Below, piece after piece: positions 47,294 through 56,301 of a stretch of 64,000 nt of DNA. Within the stretch, counting starts at the first letter, position 1, and each line of letters begins with the position of its first letter. Both the position numbers and the translations under genes were made by a program. Source of the stretch: Aliidiomarina halalkaliphila (lineage in GTDB: Bacteria > Pseudomonadota > Gammaproteobacteria > Enterobacterales > Alteromonadaceae). The notes under the pieces were generated by a model, which ran no database searches, was not told the origin of the DNA, and saw nothing but the letters and a program-made list of their open reading frames with translations. Location of the stretch: contig NZ_VJWL01000001.1 of assembly GCF_007096385.1 (NCBI RefSeq), forward strand, positions 62,001 to 126,000. Reading direction: 5' to 3'.

Positions 47294-47766
47294 CTAACAT
47301 CCCAATGACGGTTGCGGGTGCAGACGCATTGCGTACCGAATTGAAGCGTTTAAAAAGCGAAGATAGACCTCGCATTATTCAAGCGATCGCCGATGCTCGC
47401 GAGCATGGCGATTTGAAAGAAAATGCGGAGTACCATGCTGCCCGAGAGCAACAAAGTTTTTGCGAAGGTCGCATTCAAGAAATTGAAGCTAAGCTTGCCA
47501 ATGCACAAGTGATCGATGTGACAAAGTTGCCTAATCAAGGGAAAGTCGTGTTTGGTGCAACAGTTACCGTGTACAACACGAAAACTGAAGAAGAAGTGAC
47601 TTATCGTATTGTGGGTGACGATGAAGCAGATATTAAAAAGAATCTGATTTCTGTTAACTCACCACTTTCACGGGCATTGATCGGTAAATCTGTCGATGAT
47701 GTTGCCATGGTGACGACCCCAAGTGGGGAAGTGGAGTACGAAGTGATCAAAGTTGAGTACCTGTAG
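47290..47766 (+). CDS. greA: GreA, transcript cleavage factor
   Basis: A 158-residue factor that rescues backtracked RNA polymerase. The N-terminal coiled coil contains [35 protein letters not shown] with the catalytic acidic tip, followed by an FKBP-like C-terminal domain ([11 protein letters not shown] ... [14 protein letters not shown]). The start overlaps the carB stop by 4 bp, so greA is the third gene of a carAB-greA operon. Confidence 0.98.
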   Translation: MTNIPMTVAGADALRTELKRLKSEDRPRIIQAIADAREHGDLKENAEYHAAREQQSFCEGRIQEIEAKLANAQVIDVTKLPNQGKVVFGATVTVYNTKTEEEVTYRIVGDDEADIKKNLISVNSPLSRALIGKSVDDVAMVTTPSGEVEYEVIKVEYL

Positions 47767-47808
47767 GCAAATCGACCACTCGTCGAGCTCATTGAGATCA
47801 ACCAGAAG

Positions 47809-47833
47809 AACCGGCATTGTTGCCGGTTTTTTT
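47809..47833 (+). terminator. Intrinsic terminator after greA
   Basis: AACCGGCA/TGCCGGTT with loop TTGT and a seven-T tail. It insulates the operon from the convergent regulator gene 7 bp away. Confidence 0.94.
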
Positions 47834-47839
47834 GTGGCT

Positions 47840-48121
47840 CTATTTCGCCAATATCCGCTTCATTTGCTCAGTGCGGGCTTCGCGTGATGCTTTGTTGGTG
47901 GGAATGTCATTCGAATACTCCGGAACATCTGGAAATATTTCCGTTACCGGCCGATCCAATAGTTTTGCAAAAGCTTCGGCCACTATTCGCGACTTCGCTT
48001 GACGTCCAGCCACTTTTGAGATCAACGAAGGACTTCGATTCAGTGCTTGTGCCAGCATACTGAAGTCATACCCTAGGAGAGCAAGTTCCTTTTTTAATTG
48101 ATTTTTGTCCATTTTTGTCAT
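47840..48121 (-). CDS. Small Ner/Nlp-like helix-turn-helix protein
   Basis: About 93 residues. A helix-turn-helix of the Mu Ner/Nlp type is seen at residues 10-55: KKELALLGYDFSMLAQALNR, SPSLISKVAGRQAKSRIVAEAFAKLL and the terminal DRPVTEIFPD, which resembles the EIWPSR ending of Ner proteins. A charged C-terminal tail follows. Start is ATG 48121 or 48112; neither has a strong ribosome site. It is divergent from a CI-like repressor gene 88 bp away, with two identical operators between. Pattern-based assignment, moderately sure; target genes are unknown. Confidence 0.7.
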   Translation of the reverse strand: MTKMDKNQLKKELALLGYDFSMLAQALNRSPSLISKVAGRQAKSRIVAEAFAKLLDRPVTEIFPDVPEYSNDIPTNKASREARTEQMKRILAK

Positions 48122-48142
48122 TTCATACAGGTTCAATTGTAA

Positions 48143-48171
48143 TTCACATTTAACTCAAATGAGGATAAATT
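48143..48171 (+). promoter_or_regulatory. Promoter of the CI-like repressor gene
   Basis: TTCACA (48143-48148, 5/6) and TAAATT (48166-48171, 4/6), 17 bp apart. The first operator copy (48154-48165) fills the spacer and the second lies at the expected start site, which implies autoregulation. Confidence 0.5.
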
Positions 48172-48187
48172 ATTCCTCAAATGAGGA
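48154..48187. promoter_or_regulatory. Tandem operators of the divergent regulator pair
   Basis: CTCAAATGAGGA occurs at 48154-48165 and again at 48176-48187, exactly 22 bp apart (two helical turns). The second copy sits in a longer inverted repeat TTCCTCAAATGAGGAA (48173-48188) with perfect 7-bp arms around AA. Cooperative binding of two dimers on one DNA face is the natural reading. Confidence 0.75.
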
Positions 48188-48208
48188 ATCATGATAAAAA
48201 CATAGCCC

Positions 48209-48697
48209 ATGGCAAATATCAAGAAATTCTCATTGACCCTCGACGAAGTATTGCGACGAGCCTCAGAGCTGTCAGGCAAATCTCAAGATGCTGATTTGGT
48301 GCGCTGGTTGGGTGTGAGCAAGTCGAGCTTAAATAACTGGAAATCGCGGGGCACCATTCCATTTAAAACGCTGGTACCCGTTTTAATTAATAAAGGGGTG
48401 TCATTAGATTGGTTCTTTGCACCCGATCAGGCGTTGCGTCGTCCCGATATTAGTGAAGGAGCATTAGCAGAGCAGATGACGCGCTATGGCGCTGCTGAGA
48501 GCGATGACTTTGTGCGCTTGCCGGGAATTATTCAGGAACTGACTGAAACGTTGCAGGCGGCAGGTGCGCCCGTTCAACAACGTCAGTTAAATGAAATGGT
48601 TGCGCTCTACCGGGTATTAGAAGACGACCCGCAAACGCGCACTAAGGTAATTGGCGTTCTAGCCAAAGTATTCGCCGAAGAAGCAAGAGCTCAGTAG
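48209..48697 (+). CDS. CI-type phage repressor-like HTH protein without peptidase domain
   Basis: A 162-residue protein whose N terminus matches the bacteriophage CI repressor HTH family: LTLDEVLRRASELSGKSQDADLVRWLGVSKSSLNNWKSRGTIPFKTLVPVL (residues 9-60, HTH near 28-48) then GVSLDWFFAP. The C-terminal half is helical and lacks the Ser and Lys of an S24 LexA-type self-cleavage domain, so induction by RecA is unlikely. No clear ribosome site before the ATG; translation may be leaderless-like or weak. No phage genes surround it: greA and yhbY flank the pair. It probably represses itself and its divergent neighbour. Confidence 0.8.
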   Translation: MANIKKFSLTLDEVLRRASELSGKSQDADLVRWLGVSKSSLNNWKSRGTIPFKTLVPVLINKGVSLDWFFAPDQALRRPDISEGALAEQMTRYGAAESDDFVRLPGIIQELTETLQAAGAPVQQRQLNEMVALYRVLEDDPQTRTKVIGVLAKVFAEEARAQ

Positions 48698-48735
48698 CCA
48701 GCGCATTGCGTTGGTTTACCGAGCTTGCTACTGCG

Positions 48736-49029
48736 CTACTTAGGCAGTTTTAGTTTAGGTTCGCGGGCAGGGCGATAGAGTACGAGTGTTTTACCAATCA
48801 CTTGTACTTGCGATGCTGCCGTTTCCCGGGCAATCGCTTCGTAAATCGCCGCACGTAATTCACGATCTTCATCCGGTACCTTCACCTTAATGAGCTCGTG
48901 ATGCTCAAGGGCGCTGTCAATTTCCGCAACGACACCCTCGGTTAATCCATTGGCACCGAGTAGCACCACAGGCTTAAGTGGATGCGCGAGGCCTTTTAGA
49001 AACTGTTTTTGTTTGTTGTTCAATTGCAT
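48736..49029 (-). CDS. yhbY: YhbY, CRM-domain ribosome-associated RNA-binding protein
   Basis: A 97-residue protein made of a single CRM domain: MQLNNKQKQFLKGLAHPLKPVVLLG, the GANGLTEGV loop of GxxG type, and EIDSALEHHELIKVKVP. It binds pre-50S ribosomal particles. The ATG at 49029 fits the family start; an upstream frame to 49110 crosses the rlmE promoter. It is divergent from rlmE as in E. coli. Confidence 0.96.
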   Translation of the reverse strand: MQLNNKQKQFLKGLAHPLKPVVLLGANGLTEGVVAEIDSALEHHELIKVKVPDEDRELRAAIYEAIARETAASQVQVIGKTLVLYRPAREPKLKLPK

Positions 49030-49109
49030 ATCATATTGTCCGCAGTCGGGAATAACCGTGTGAAGAACACCGCAATCGGTTAAATCGTTCCGACGAGGCG
49101 AGCGTATCA

Positions 49110-49138
49110 CTTGAATTTCCTGTATTCTACCGCCATCT
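49110..49138 (+). promoter_or_regulatory. Sigma-32 promoter of rlmE-ftsH
   Basis: CTTGAA (49110-49115) and CGCCATCT (49131-49138, 7/8 of CCCCATNT) with a 15-bp gap. The rlmE-ftsH operon is heat-shock controlled in E. coli, which supports the reading. Confidence 0.7.
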
Positions 49139-49178
49139 AAGATATGGGGCTAGCCTGAATGGAGCAAGTTGAGGATTC

Positions 49179-49808
49179 ATGGCGAAGAAAAAACGATCAG
49201 CGAGCAGCTCTCGCTGGCTAAAAGAACATTTTGACGACCAATACGTGCAGAAAGCGCAGAAACAGGGTTTGCGTTCCCGTGCGGTATTTAAGTTAGATGA
49301 AATTCAAAAACGTGATCGCATTTTACGCCCGGGGCAAACGGTCGTAGATCTTGGCGCAGCGCCCGGTGGTTGGTCACAATATGTGGCCGAAGTGCAAAAT
49401 GGTGATGGCGAAATTATTGCCTGCGATATTCTTGAGATGGACCCGATTGCTGGCGTTGATTTCTTACAAGGTGATTTTCGCGAAGCCGCGGTTTTGAATG
49501 CACTAATGAATCGGATTGGTGGGAAAAACGTCGACGTTTTGCTGTCGGATATGGCACCAAACTTTAGCGGAACTGATGCTGTCGATCAGCCACGATCCAT
49601 GTATTTGGTTGAGTTAGCATTGGATATGTGTGAGCAGGTTTTGAAACCTGGTGGCACTTTTGTCGTCAAAGTATTTCAAGGAGAAGGTTCGGATCAGTTT
49701 TTAAAAGACGTCCGAACAGCCTTTTCTTCCGTAAAGGTAAGAAAGCCAGACTCGTCTCGAGCACGTTCTCGTGAGGTCTATCTGGTAGCGACAGGCTACA
49801 AAGTGTAG
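49179..49808 (+). CDS. rlmE: RlmE, 23S rRNA 2'-O-methyltransferase (FtsJ/RrmJ)
   Basis: A 209-residue SAM enzyme methylating U2552 of 23S rRNA in the late 50S subunit. The motifs [29 protein letters not shown] (SAM binding), [14 protein letters not shown] and [17 protein letters not shown] carry the Lys-Asp-Lys-Glu set. GAGG precedes the ATG. ftsH follows 58 bp downstream. Confidence 0.98.
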   Translation: MAKKKRSASSSRWLKEHFDDQYVQKAQKQGLRSRAVFKLDEIQKRDRILRPGQTVVDLGAAPGGWSQYVAEVQNGDGEIIACDILEMDPIAGVDFLQGDFREAAVLNALMNRIGGKNVDVLLSDMAPNFSGTDAVDQPRSMYLVELALDMCEQVLKPGGTFVVKVFQGEGSDQFLKDVRTAFSSVKVRKPDSSRARSREVYLVATGYKV

Positions 49809-49866
49809 TACCCTGAAAGGGTAGCTTTAGCAGGGAAACCTGCCAACATGTTGAGAGGTAAGAACG

Positions 49867-51822
49867 TTGAGCGACATGGCAAAAAATCTAATCCTTTGGT
49901 TAGTGATCGCAGTGGTACTGGCGAGCGTGTTCCAGGGGATGAATCCAGGCAGTAGTGACCAGCGTGTATACACGTACTCTGAATTCGTGCGCGATGTAAA
50001 TCGTGGCGATGTACGAGAGGTGACTATTAACGAATCGAATCGTACCATTGAAGGGGTGCGCCGTAGCGGTGAACAATTCCGCACGGTGAAGCCCGCACAA
50101 GATCCGGATTTGCTCAATGAATTATTGAGTCAAGGTAATGTGCAGGTACGTTATACCGAGCCAGAATCACGTAGCTTACTCGGAACAATCTTTATTTCTT
50201 GGTTCCCGATGCTGCTCCTGATTGCCGTTTGGATTTTCTTTATGCGCCAAATGCAGGGCGGTGGCGGTCGCGGTGCAATGTCATTCGGCAAGAGCAAAGC
50301 GCGCTTGATGGGCGAAGACCAAGTGAAAACAACCTTGGCCGACGTTGCCGGTTGTGAAGAAGCCAAAGAAGAAGTGGCAGAGTTGGTCGACTTCCTGCGC
50401 GACCCTTCTAAATTCCAGCGTTTAGGTGGCCGGATTCCGAAAGGGGTGCTGATGGTTGGCCCTCCAGGAACAGGTAAAACCTTGCTGGCCAAAGCAGTTG
50501 CCGGTGAAGCAAAAGTTCCTTTTTATACGATTTCCGGTTCCGACTTTGTTGAAATGTTTGTCGGTGTGGGTGCATCGCGTGTTCGCGATATGTTCGAACA
50601 AGCGAAGAAAGCAGCTCCTTGTATTATTTTCATCGATGAGATTGATGCAGTAGGTCGTCAGCGGGGTGCTGGTTTAGGTGGTGGTCACGATGAGCGTGAA
50701 CAAACCTTGAACCAAATGCTCGTTGAAATGGACGGCTTTGAGGGCAATGAAGGTATTATCGTGATTGCCGCAACGAACCGTCCAGATGTTCTTGATCCTG
50801 CGTTATTGCGTCCAGGTCGTTTTGACCGTCAGGTAACCGTAGGTCTGCCTGATGTGCGTGGTCGTGAGCAAATCTTGAAAGTTCATATGCGTAAAGTACC
50901 CATTGCCGACGATGTAGAGCCAGCGCTTATCGCACGCGGTACACCTGGGTTCTCCGGTGCAGATCTGGCGAACTTGGTGAACGAAGCTGCCTTGTTTGCA
51001 GCCCGTGAGAATCGTCGGATGGTATCTATGGCAGAGTTTGAAAAGGCCAAAGATAAGATCCTGATGGGTTCTGAGCGTAAGTCGATGGTGATGACCGAGT
51101 CCGAGAAAGAAATGACGGCGTATCACGAAGCAGGGCACGCGATTGTAGGGCGTCTAGTCCCTGATCACGACCCTGTGTATAAAGTATCGATTATTCCGCG
51201 TGGACGCGCTTTAGGTGTCACAATGTACCTGCCGGAGCAGGATCGTGTGAGTCATAGCAAGCAGCATTTAGAAAGTATGCTGTCGAGTCTTTACGGCGGT
51301 CGTATTGCCGAGCAACTGATTTACGGTGATGAGCACGTGACCACCGGTGCCTCGAATGATATCGAACGGGCGACAGCTATTGCGCGTAAGATGGTAACCC
51401 AGTGGGGTCTTTCCACGAAGATGGGGCCATTACTCTATGCAGAAGACGAAGGGCAGGTATTCTTGGGGCGTTCTGTGGCTCAGAATAAGCAAATGTCTGA
51501 CGATACGATGCGCGCCATTGACGCAGAGATCCGCCAAGTGATCGATCGGAACTACGACCGTGCTTATAAAATTTTGGAAGAAAACATCGATATTTTACAT
51601 TCGATGAAAGACGCCTTGATGAAATATGAAACACTCGATGCCGGTCAAATCGACGATTTAATGTCACGTCGGGATGTGCGGGAGCCGGTGAGTTGGCACG
51701 ACAAAGATGATGGTAAGCCGTCGTCGGGTGACACCGCCAGTGCGAAGCCAAAAGCGAAGAAGCCAAAGAAAGATGATGACCGCTTAGATATCGATGAGCC
51801 CGACGGTTCACCGGCGAAGTAG
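49867..51822 (+). CDS. ftsH: FtsH, membrane AAA+ zinc protease
   Basis: A 651-residue hexameric protease of the inner membrane that degrades sigma-32, LpxC and faulty membrane proteins in E. coli. Two transmembrane helices (about 7-25 and 99-120) flank a periplasmic domain; AAA+ with Walker A GPPGTGKT and Walker [11 protein letters not shown]; zinc motif H420EAGH424. The C terminus is lysine/aspartate-rich. I choose TTG at 49867 because GAGAGGT lies 7 bp upstream; ATG 49876 (MAKNLILW) is 16 bp from that site. Confidence 0.98.
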   Translation: MSDMAKNLILWLVIAVVLASVFQGMNPGSSDQRVYTYSEFVRDVNRGDVREVTINESNRTIEGVRRSGEQFRTVKPAQDPDLLNELLSQGNVQVRYTEPESRSLLGTIFISWFPMLLLIAVWIFFMRQMQGGGGRGAMSFGKSKARLMGEDQVKTTLADVAGCEEAKEEVAELVDFLRDPSKFQRLGGRIPKGVLMVGPPGTGKTLLAKAVAGEAKVPFYTISGSDFVEMFVGVGASRVRDMFEQAKKAAPCIIFIDEIDAVGRQRGAGLGGGHDEREQTLNQMLVEMDGFEGNEGIIVIAATNRPDVLDPALLRPGRFDRQVTVGLPDVRGREQILKVHMRKVPIADDVEPALIARGTPGFSGADLANLVNEAALFAARENRRMVSMAEFEKAKDKILMGSERKSMVMTESEKEMTAYHEAGHAIVGRLVPDHDPVYKVSIIPRGRALGVTMYLPEQDRVSHSKQHLESMLSSLYGGRIAEQLIYGDEHVTTGASNDIERATAIARKMVTQWGLSTKMGPLLYAEDEGQVFLGRSVAQNKQMSDDTMRAIDAEIRQVIDRNYDRAYKILEENIDILHSMKDALMKYETLDAGQIDDLMSRRDVREPVSWHDKDDGKPSSGDTASAKPKAKKPKKDDDRLDIDEPDGSPAK

Positions 51823-51830
51823 CGCGATAG

Positions 51831-51857
51831 AATGCCCCGTTCAGCGGGGCATTTTTT
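51831..51857 (+). terminator. Intrinsic terminator after ftsH
   Basis: AATGCCCCG/CGGGGCATT with a 5-nt loop and a seven-T tract, 9 bp after the ftsH stop. Confidence 0.95.
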
Positions 51858-51938
51858 TGACTTCATTTAAGGCATCGATTCCCTCATAATTCATTGTTGT
51901 CTAAACTACTTGCGACACTGGAACAGGAATACACCACC

Positions 51939-52763
51939 ATGAATGACTTTAGGTCCCGATTTGAAGTGATGGGGATACTTAATGTCACACCCGACTCGTT
52001 TTCTGATGGCGGCGAATATAACGACATAGATCGCGCGCTCGAGCGCGCGCGCGCCATGGTGGCCGCCGGTGCTGATTGGTTGGATATCGGCGGCGAATCA
52101 ACACGGCCTGGGGCAAGTGCGGTATCTGAACAGGAAGAGTTAAACCGCGTGGTGCCCGTGATCGAGGCCATTGCTCGGGAACTACCCGTCAAGATTTCCG
52201 TGGATACAAGCAAGCCAGCGGTAATGCGCGCAGCTGTGGCTGCGGGCGCGAAAATGATTAATGATGTGCGGGCATTGCGAGAACCTGGCGCTTTAGCAGC
52301 GGCTGCGCAAGCGGTGCAAACGCATCAGGTTGGGGTGTGCTTAATGCACATGCAGGGGCAGCCAAGAACCATGCAAGAACATCCTGAGTACGCTGATCTG
52401 ATCGGTGACATTCATGATTTCTTTCAAGAGCGAATCCGAGATTGTGAGAACGCAGGCATTTCTCGCTCGCACATTTATTTAGATCCGGGGTTTGGATTTG
52501 GGAAAACCCTGCGGCACAATTACGAACTACTGAAAAGGTTACCCGCATTTCATGATCTGGGTTTGCCATTATTGATAGGTATTTCACGTAAGTCGATGCT
52601 TGGGCAGGTCACGGGGCGGGATGTTGCAGATCGCATGCCTGCAAGTGTTGCCGCAGCAACCATTGCGATGTTGCAAGGCGCCGCTATTTTGCGTGTGCAT
52701 GACGTAGCGGAAACCAAGGATGCAGTACAGGTCGTGACGACCATGTTGAATGGAGATAATTAA
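51939..52763 (+). CDS. folP: FolP, dihydropteroate synthase
   Basis: A 274-residue enzyme joining p-aminobenzoate to the pterin pyrophosphate; the sulfonamide target. [57 protein letters not shown] and GISRKSMLG are all present. The ATG at 51939 follows AGGAA at 9 bp; the TTG at 51894 would add 15 residues lacking family similarity. glmM follows after 5 bp, so the two form an operon. Confidence 0.98.
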   Translation: MNDFRSRFEVMGILNVTPDSFSDGGEYNDIDRALERARAMVAAGADWLDIGGESTRPGASAVSEQEELNRVVPVIEAIARELPVKISVDTSKPAVMRAAVAAGAKMINDVRALREPGALAAAAQAVQTHQVGVCLMHMQGQPRTMQEHPEYADLIGDIHDFFQERIRDCENAGISRSHIYLDPGFGFGKTLRHNYELLKRLPAFHDLGLPLLIGISRKSMLGQVTGRDVADRMPASVAAATIAMLQGAAILRVHDVAETKDAVQVVTTMLNGDN

Positions 52764-52768
52764 GGGAT

Positions 52769-54100
52769 ATGGGCAAATATTTTGGTACCGATGGAATTCG
52801 AGGACACGTGGGTGAACGACCAATCACGCCGGACTTCGTGCTTAAATTGGGTTGGGCAGCAGGAAAAGCGCTCGCCGCTTCCGGAAACACGCGTGTTCTT
52901 ATCGGTAAAGATACGCGGATTTCCGGCTATATGCTGGAATCAGCGTTAGAGGCTGGGTTTTCTAGTGCTGGCGTAAATGTAGAGTTTTTAGGGCCTATGC
53001 CGACGCCGGCAGTAGCCTATTTGACGCGCACATTTCGCGCCGCCGCAGGCGTGGTGATCAGTGCCTCGCATAACCCTTACTATGACAACGGTATCAAGTT
53101 CTTTTCTGAATCCGGACATAAATTATCCGACAACGTTGAACAACAAATTGAAACCTACCTCGACCAAGAGCTCGATTGTGTGGCCAGTGAACAACTAGGT
53201 CGCGCGTTTCGAATACACGACGCGGCCGGTCGTTATATTGAGTTTTGTAAAAGTGTTTTCCCTTCAGAGTTATCTCTGACGGGGCTCAAAATGGTCGTAG
53301 ATTGTGCTCACGGTGCAACCTATCACATTGCTCCAAATGTGTTTCGTGAACTCGGTGCACAGGTGGTGGAAATCGGCTGCGAGCCGGACGGCCTAAATAT
53401 TAATGCCGGTTATGGTGCAACGGACCTCACGAATCTGCAGGCGATGGTGAAAAAAGAATCGGCCGACATTGGTATCGCTCTGGATGGTGATGGTGACCGC
53501 CTGATGATTGTCGATGCGGCAGGTGGTGTGATTGACGGTGACGAAATTGTCTATGCCCTAGTACGTCAAGCCATTAAAGATGGCACCTTTGAAGGCGGTG
53601 TCGTAGGTACCGTGATGAGTAATATGGGCATGGAGTTGGCATTGGAAAAGCTTAAAGTTCCTTTCGTGCGTGCCAAAGTTGGTGATCGTTATGTTATGGA
53701 AGCATTGCGAGAGAAGCGTTGGTACGTGGGAGGGGAAGGATCTGGTCATGTGATCAACCTGAAACACCACAGTACTGGTGATGGCATTTTGGCGGCAATT
53801 CAATTCTTATCTGGAATGGTTCGGGAAGGTCGGAAAGCGCGTGATATGGTGCAAGGCATGCGAAAACTGCCGCAAGTGCTCATCAATGTAAAATACAAGC
53901 CAGGGACCGATCCCTTGCGTGAGCATAATGTTACTTCGGCAGTGAGCGAAGTGGAACGTGCTTTAGGTCGTGACGGTCGCGTATTACTCCGGAAATCAGG
54001 TACCGAACCCTTAATTCGGGTGATGGTCGAAGGAAAAGATGCCGCTGGTGTGCGTGCGTTCGCAAAGCAAATTGCCAACGAAGTGAGTGCCGTTGAGTAA
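52769..54100 (+). CDS. glmM: GlmM, phosphoglucosamine mutase
   Basis: A 443-residue enzyme converting glucosamine-6-phosphate to the 1-phosphate for peptidoglycan and [16 protein letters not shown], the phosphoserine loop [13 protein letters not shown] with S100, the metal loop [22 protein letters not shown] and the phosphate-binding [14 protein letters not shown] are complete. TAAGGGAT precedes the ATG. Confidence 0.98.
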   Translation: MGKYFGTDGIRGHVGERPITPDFVLKLGWAAGKALAASGNTRVLIGKDTRISGYMLESALEAGFSSAGVNVEFLGPMPTPAVAYLTRTFRAAAGVVISASHNPYYDNGIKFFSESGHKLSDNVEQQIETYLDQELDCVASEQLGRAFRIHDAAGRYIEFCKSVFPSELSLTGLKMVVDCAHGATYHIAPNVFRELGAQVVEIGCEPDGLNINAGYGATDLTNLQAMVKKESADIGIALDGDGDRLMIVDAAGGVIDGDEIVYALVRQAIKDGTFEGGVVGTVMSNMGMELALEKLKVPFVRAKVGDRYVMEALREKRWYVGGEGSGHVINLKHHSTGDGILAAIQFLSGMVREGRKARDMVQGMRKLPQVLINVKYKPGTDPLREHNVTSAVSEVERALGRDGRVLLRKSGTEPLIRVMVEGKDAAGVRAFAKQIANEVSAVE

Positions 54101-54132
54101 CGCATTTATTATGCTCTAACATTGCCTAATCG

Positions 54133-54167
54133 GTTCGCTATGGCAATTGATTAACATCTGAGCGAAC
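54133..54167 (+). repeat. Inverted repeat downstream of glmM
   Basis: GTTCGCT (54133-54139) and AGCGAAC (54161-54167) are perfect 7-bp arms around 21 nt; TAAATTTTTG follows. Possibly a weak terminator for glmM. Confidence 0.4.
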
Positions 54168-54190
54168 GGTAAATTTTTGTGGGGTGGTGC

Positions 54191-54219
54191 TTGTATCCGA
54201 TGATGATGTCGGGTACTAT
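54191..54219 (+). promoter_or_regulatory. Possible promoter of tpiA
   Basis: TTGTAT (54191-54196, 3/6) and TACTAT (54214-54219, 4/6) spaced by 17 bp, 33 bp before the start codon. Confidence 0.4.
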
Positions 54220-54251
54220 CTGCGCCGCTTACAGAAGGACAGGAGAGTCAT

Positions 54252-54998
54252 GTGAGAACATCACTGGTGATCGCCAACTGGAAGTTAAATGGTGACCTTG
54301 CGCTCGTAAAAGAAATGGCGACGCACTTTGCAGGGTTACTTAAAGACACAACAACTACGGTTGTGGTCTGCCCTCCGGCAGTATATTTGAAGGCGGCTGA
54401 GATAGCTTTGGCGCCGGTGAATATAAAAGTGGGTGCGCAGAATTGTGCTGCACATACTGACGGTGCCTTTACCGGCGAAATTAGCGCACAAATGATGCGC
54501 GAGTGCGGGGCTAGCTATGTACTTGTTGGCCACTCGGAGCGGCGAGCTATTTTTGGCGAGAGCGACGATGTACTTGCAGAAAAAATAGCGCGCGTACAGG
54601 AATCTGAGTTAACACCTGTGTTTTGTGTCGGCGAAACGCTGGAAGAGCGTGAAGCAGATGCGGTAGAATCAGTGATTGAAGCGCAGCTTAATGCTGGCTT
54701 GGCGCAGGCAGATTTTTCTAATCTTGTGATTGCGTACGAACCAGTTTGGGCGATTGGGACCGGCAAGACAGCCTCTCCTGAACAAGCGCAAGAAGTACAC
54801 GCAATGATTCGCCGTTGGTTGCGAGACAAAGCCCCAGAGCAAGCGGACACGTTACAAATTCTTTACGGTGGCAGTGTGAAGGCTGATAATGCAGACACAT
54901 TGTTTAACCAACCGGATATCGATGGCGGCCTTGTTGGCGGTGCTAGTTTGAGTCCGGAACAGTTTGATGCCATTTGCAAGGCAGCAAAGGATACCTAG
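54252..54998 (+). CDS. tpiA: TpiA, triosephosphate isomerase
   Basis: A 248-residue glycolytic enzyme. Catalytic residues are K11 (NWKLNG), H94 (VGHSERR) and E163 (AYEPVWAIGTGK), and the phosphate loop LYGGSVKADN is intact. The start is GTG at 54252 with AGGAG 6 bp upstream; the overlapping ATG at 54250 is out of frame and stops at once. secG starts 3 bp after its stop. Confidence 0.98.
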   Translation: MRTSLVIANWKLNGDLALVKEMATHFAGLLKDTTTTVVVCPPAVYLKAAEIALAPVNIKVGAQNCAAHTDGAFTGEISAQMMRECGASYVLVGHSERRAIFGESDDVLAEKIARVQESELTPVFCVGETLEEREADAVESVIEAQLNAGLAQADFSNLVIAYEPVWAIGTGKTASPEQAQEVHAMIRRWLRDKAPEQADTLQILYGGSVKADNADTLFNQPDIDGGLVGGASLSPEQFDAICKAAKDT

Positions 54999-55001
54999 TT
55001 T

Positions 55002-55319
55002 ATGTATGAAGTTTTATTGGTGTTGTATCTACTTGTCGCAATCGCACTGATCGCGCTTATCATGGTACAGAAGGGTAAGGGCGCCGAAATGGGTGCTTCC
55101 TTCGGTTCTGGTGCATCGAATACCGTATTTGGTGCCAGCGGATCTGGGAACTTCCTAACCCGTATGACTGCAGTGATTGCGGTGACATTCTTCCTGTTAA
55201 GCTTGATGCTTGGCAATATGGTTGCATCTGACCGTGCCCCTGCAGACGATTTTAGTGATTTGACGCAGCCGGCAACTGAGCAGCAACCGCGAAATAACGA
55301 TTTACCGCCAGGAAACTAA
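55002..55319 (+). CDS. secG: SecG, preprotein translocase subunit
   Basis: A 105-residue membrane protein of the SecYEG channel with two transmembrane helices (about 3-22 and 52-72) and the conserved loop LIMVQKGKGAEMGASFGSGASNTVFGASGSGNFLTR. The C-terminal tail is hydrophilic. tRNA-Leu follows 25 bp later, as in E. coli secG-leuU, and is probably on the same transcript. Confidence 0.97.
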   Translation: MYEVLLVLYLLVAIALIALIMVQKGKGAEMGASFGSGASNTVFGASGSGNFLTRMTAVIAVTFFLLSLMLGNMVASDRAPADDFSDLTQPATEQQPRNNDLPPGN

Positions 55320-55344
55320 TCCCGGGTTAATCGCAACAAAATTT

Positions 55345-55431
55345 GCCGAAGTGGTGGAATTGGTAGACACGCCATCTTGAGGGGGTGGTGCTCTTCTGAG
55401 CGTACGAGTTCAAGTCTCGTCTTCGGCACCA
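55345..55431 (+). tRNA. tRNA-Leu (GAG)
   Basis: An 87-nt class II tRNA with a long variable arm, acceptor stem GCCGAAG/CTTCGGC, anticodon loop TTGAGGG (anticodon GAG) and encoded CCA. Confidence 0.97.
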
Positions 55432-55517
55432 AAATTTGAGTATTTATGCGCTTATTTAACCTTTTGTATAGCCAACGGTTTTTTTCATCGAAATCCTTAA
55501 TATTCGGGCGCTTTCGG

Positions 55518-55545
55518 TTGAAAACAGAAGGGAAGCGCGTATAAT
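55518..55545 (+). promoter_or_regulatory. Strong promoter of tRNA-fMet
   Basis: TTGAAA (55518-55523, 5/6) and a perfect TATAAT (55540-55545) with a 16-bp spacer; start about 7 bp before the tRNA. Confidence 0.85.
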
Positions 55546-55558
55546 ACTCAGCATCGGA

Positions 55559-55635
<77 letters not shown>

Positions 55636-55717
55636 GTTCGAGTTTAACGACATACAGCGTGTCATAGGGTACGCGATAGGTTCGGTAAGCTCAGGTCGAA
55701 AGGCTCGATTGTACATT

Positions 55718-55745
55718 AGCCCCGACGGTGTCCGGGGCTTTTTGC
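55718..55745 (+). terminator. Intrinsic terminator after tRNA-fMet
   Basis: AGCCCCG/CGGGGCT stem with an 8-nt loop and a T run, 83 bp after the tRNA. Confidence 0.9.
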
Positions 55746-55785
55746 TATCTAGTCTTTGTGGCATTCTTTTGGGTACCTGAGAACT

Positions 55786-55805
55786 GGGCTTTATGCCCTT
55801 TTTTT
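55786..55805 (+). terminator. Second, weak terminator-like element before rimP
   Basis: GGGC-tttat-GCCC followed by seven T. The 4-bp stem alone is weak, but its place 17 bp before the rimP start suggests leader control. Confidence 0.4.
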
Positions 55806-55821
55806 GTTTCTGGAGGTTACG

Positions 55822-56277
55822 TTGGCAACTTTGGTTGAGCGACTAACAGATATGCTTGAACCTGCGGTGTCTGCGGCAGGTTATGAACTCGTAGGAATCG
55901 AATTCGTACGTGCGAAAACGTCGATCCTGCGTGTCTATATTGATCATGAAAATGGGATTTCCGTGGATGACTGCGCCGATGTGAGCCATCAAGTAAGCGC
56001 CGTGCTAGACGTCGAAGATCCGATTAGTACTGAGTACACCCTTGAAGTGTCGTCTCCAGGCATGGACCGGCCACTGTTTAATATCCATCACTTTGAGCGC
56101 TTTATTGGCGAAGAAGCGTCGGTGCAATTAACAGTAGCGATAGAGAATAAACGAAATTTCAAAGCCGTAATCACCGCTGTTGAAGGCGATAAGATTACAT
56201 TTACCCTAGGTAACGAATCATTGAATGTACCGGTCAGCGCAGTAAAAAAGGCGAACCTGGTACCGAAGTTTGATTAA
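55822..56277 (+). CDS. rimP: RimP, ribosome maturation factor
   Basis: A 151-residue 30S assembly factor. It begins MATLVERLTDMLEPAVSAAGYELVGIEFV and has DDCADVSHQVSAVLDVEDPI and the EVSSPGMDRPL motif, followed by an SH3-like C-terminal domain. The start is TTG at 55822, fixed by GGAGG 5 bp upstream. nusA follows 24 bp after the stop. Confidence 0.97.
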   Translation: MATLVERLTDMLEPAVSAAGYELVGIEFVRAKTSILRVYIDHENGISVDDCADVSHQVSAVLDVEDPISTEYTLEVSSPGMDRPLFNIHHFERFIGEEASVQLTVAIENKRNFKAVITAVEGDKITFTLGNESLNVPVSAVKKANLVPKFD

Positions 56278-56301
56278 GATTAAGCGTTGACGAGGCAAGA
56301 G

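Noticed and set aside
47840-48697. An intact prophage or genomic island
   Set aside because: Only two regulators are present and no integrase, attachment repeats or structural genes flank them; both neighbours are core genes.
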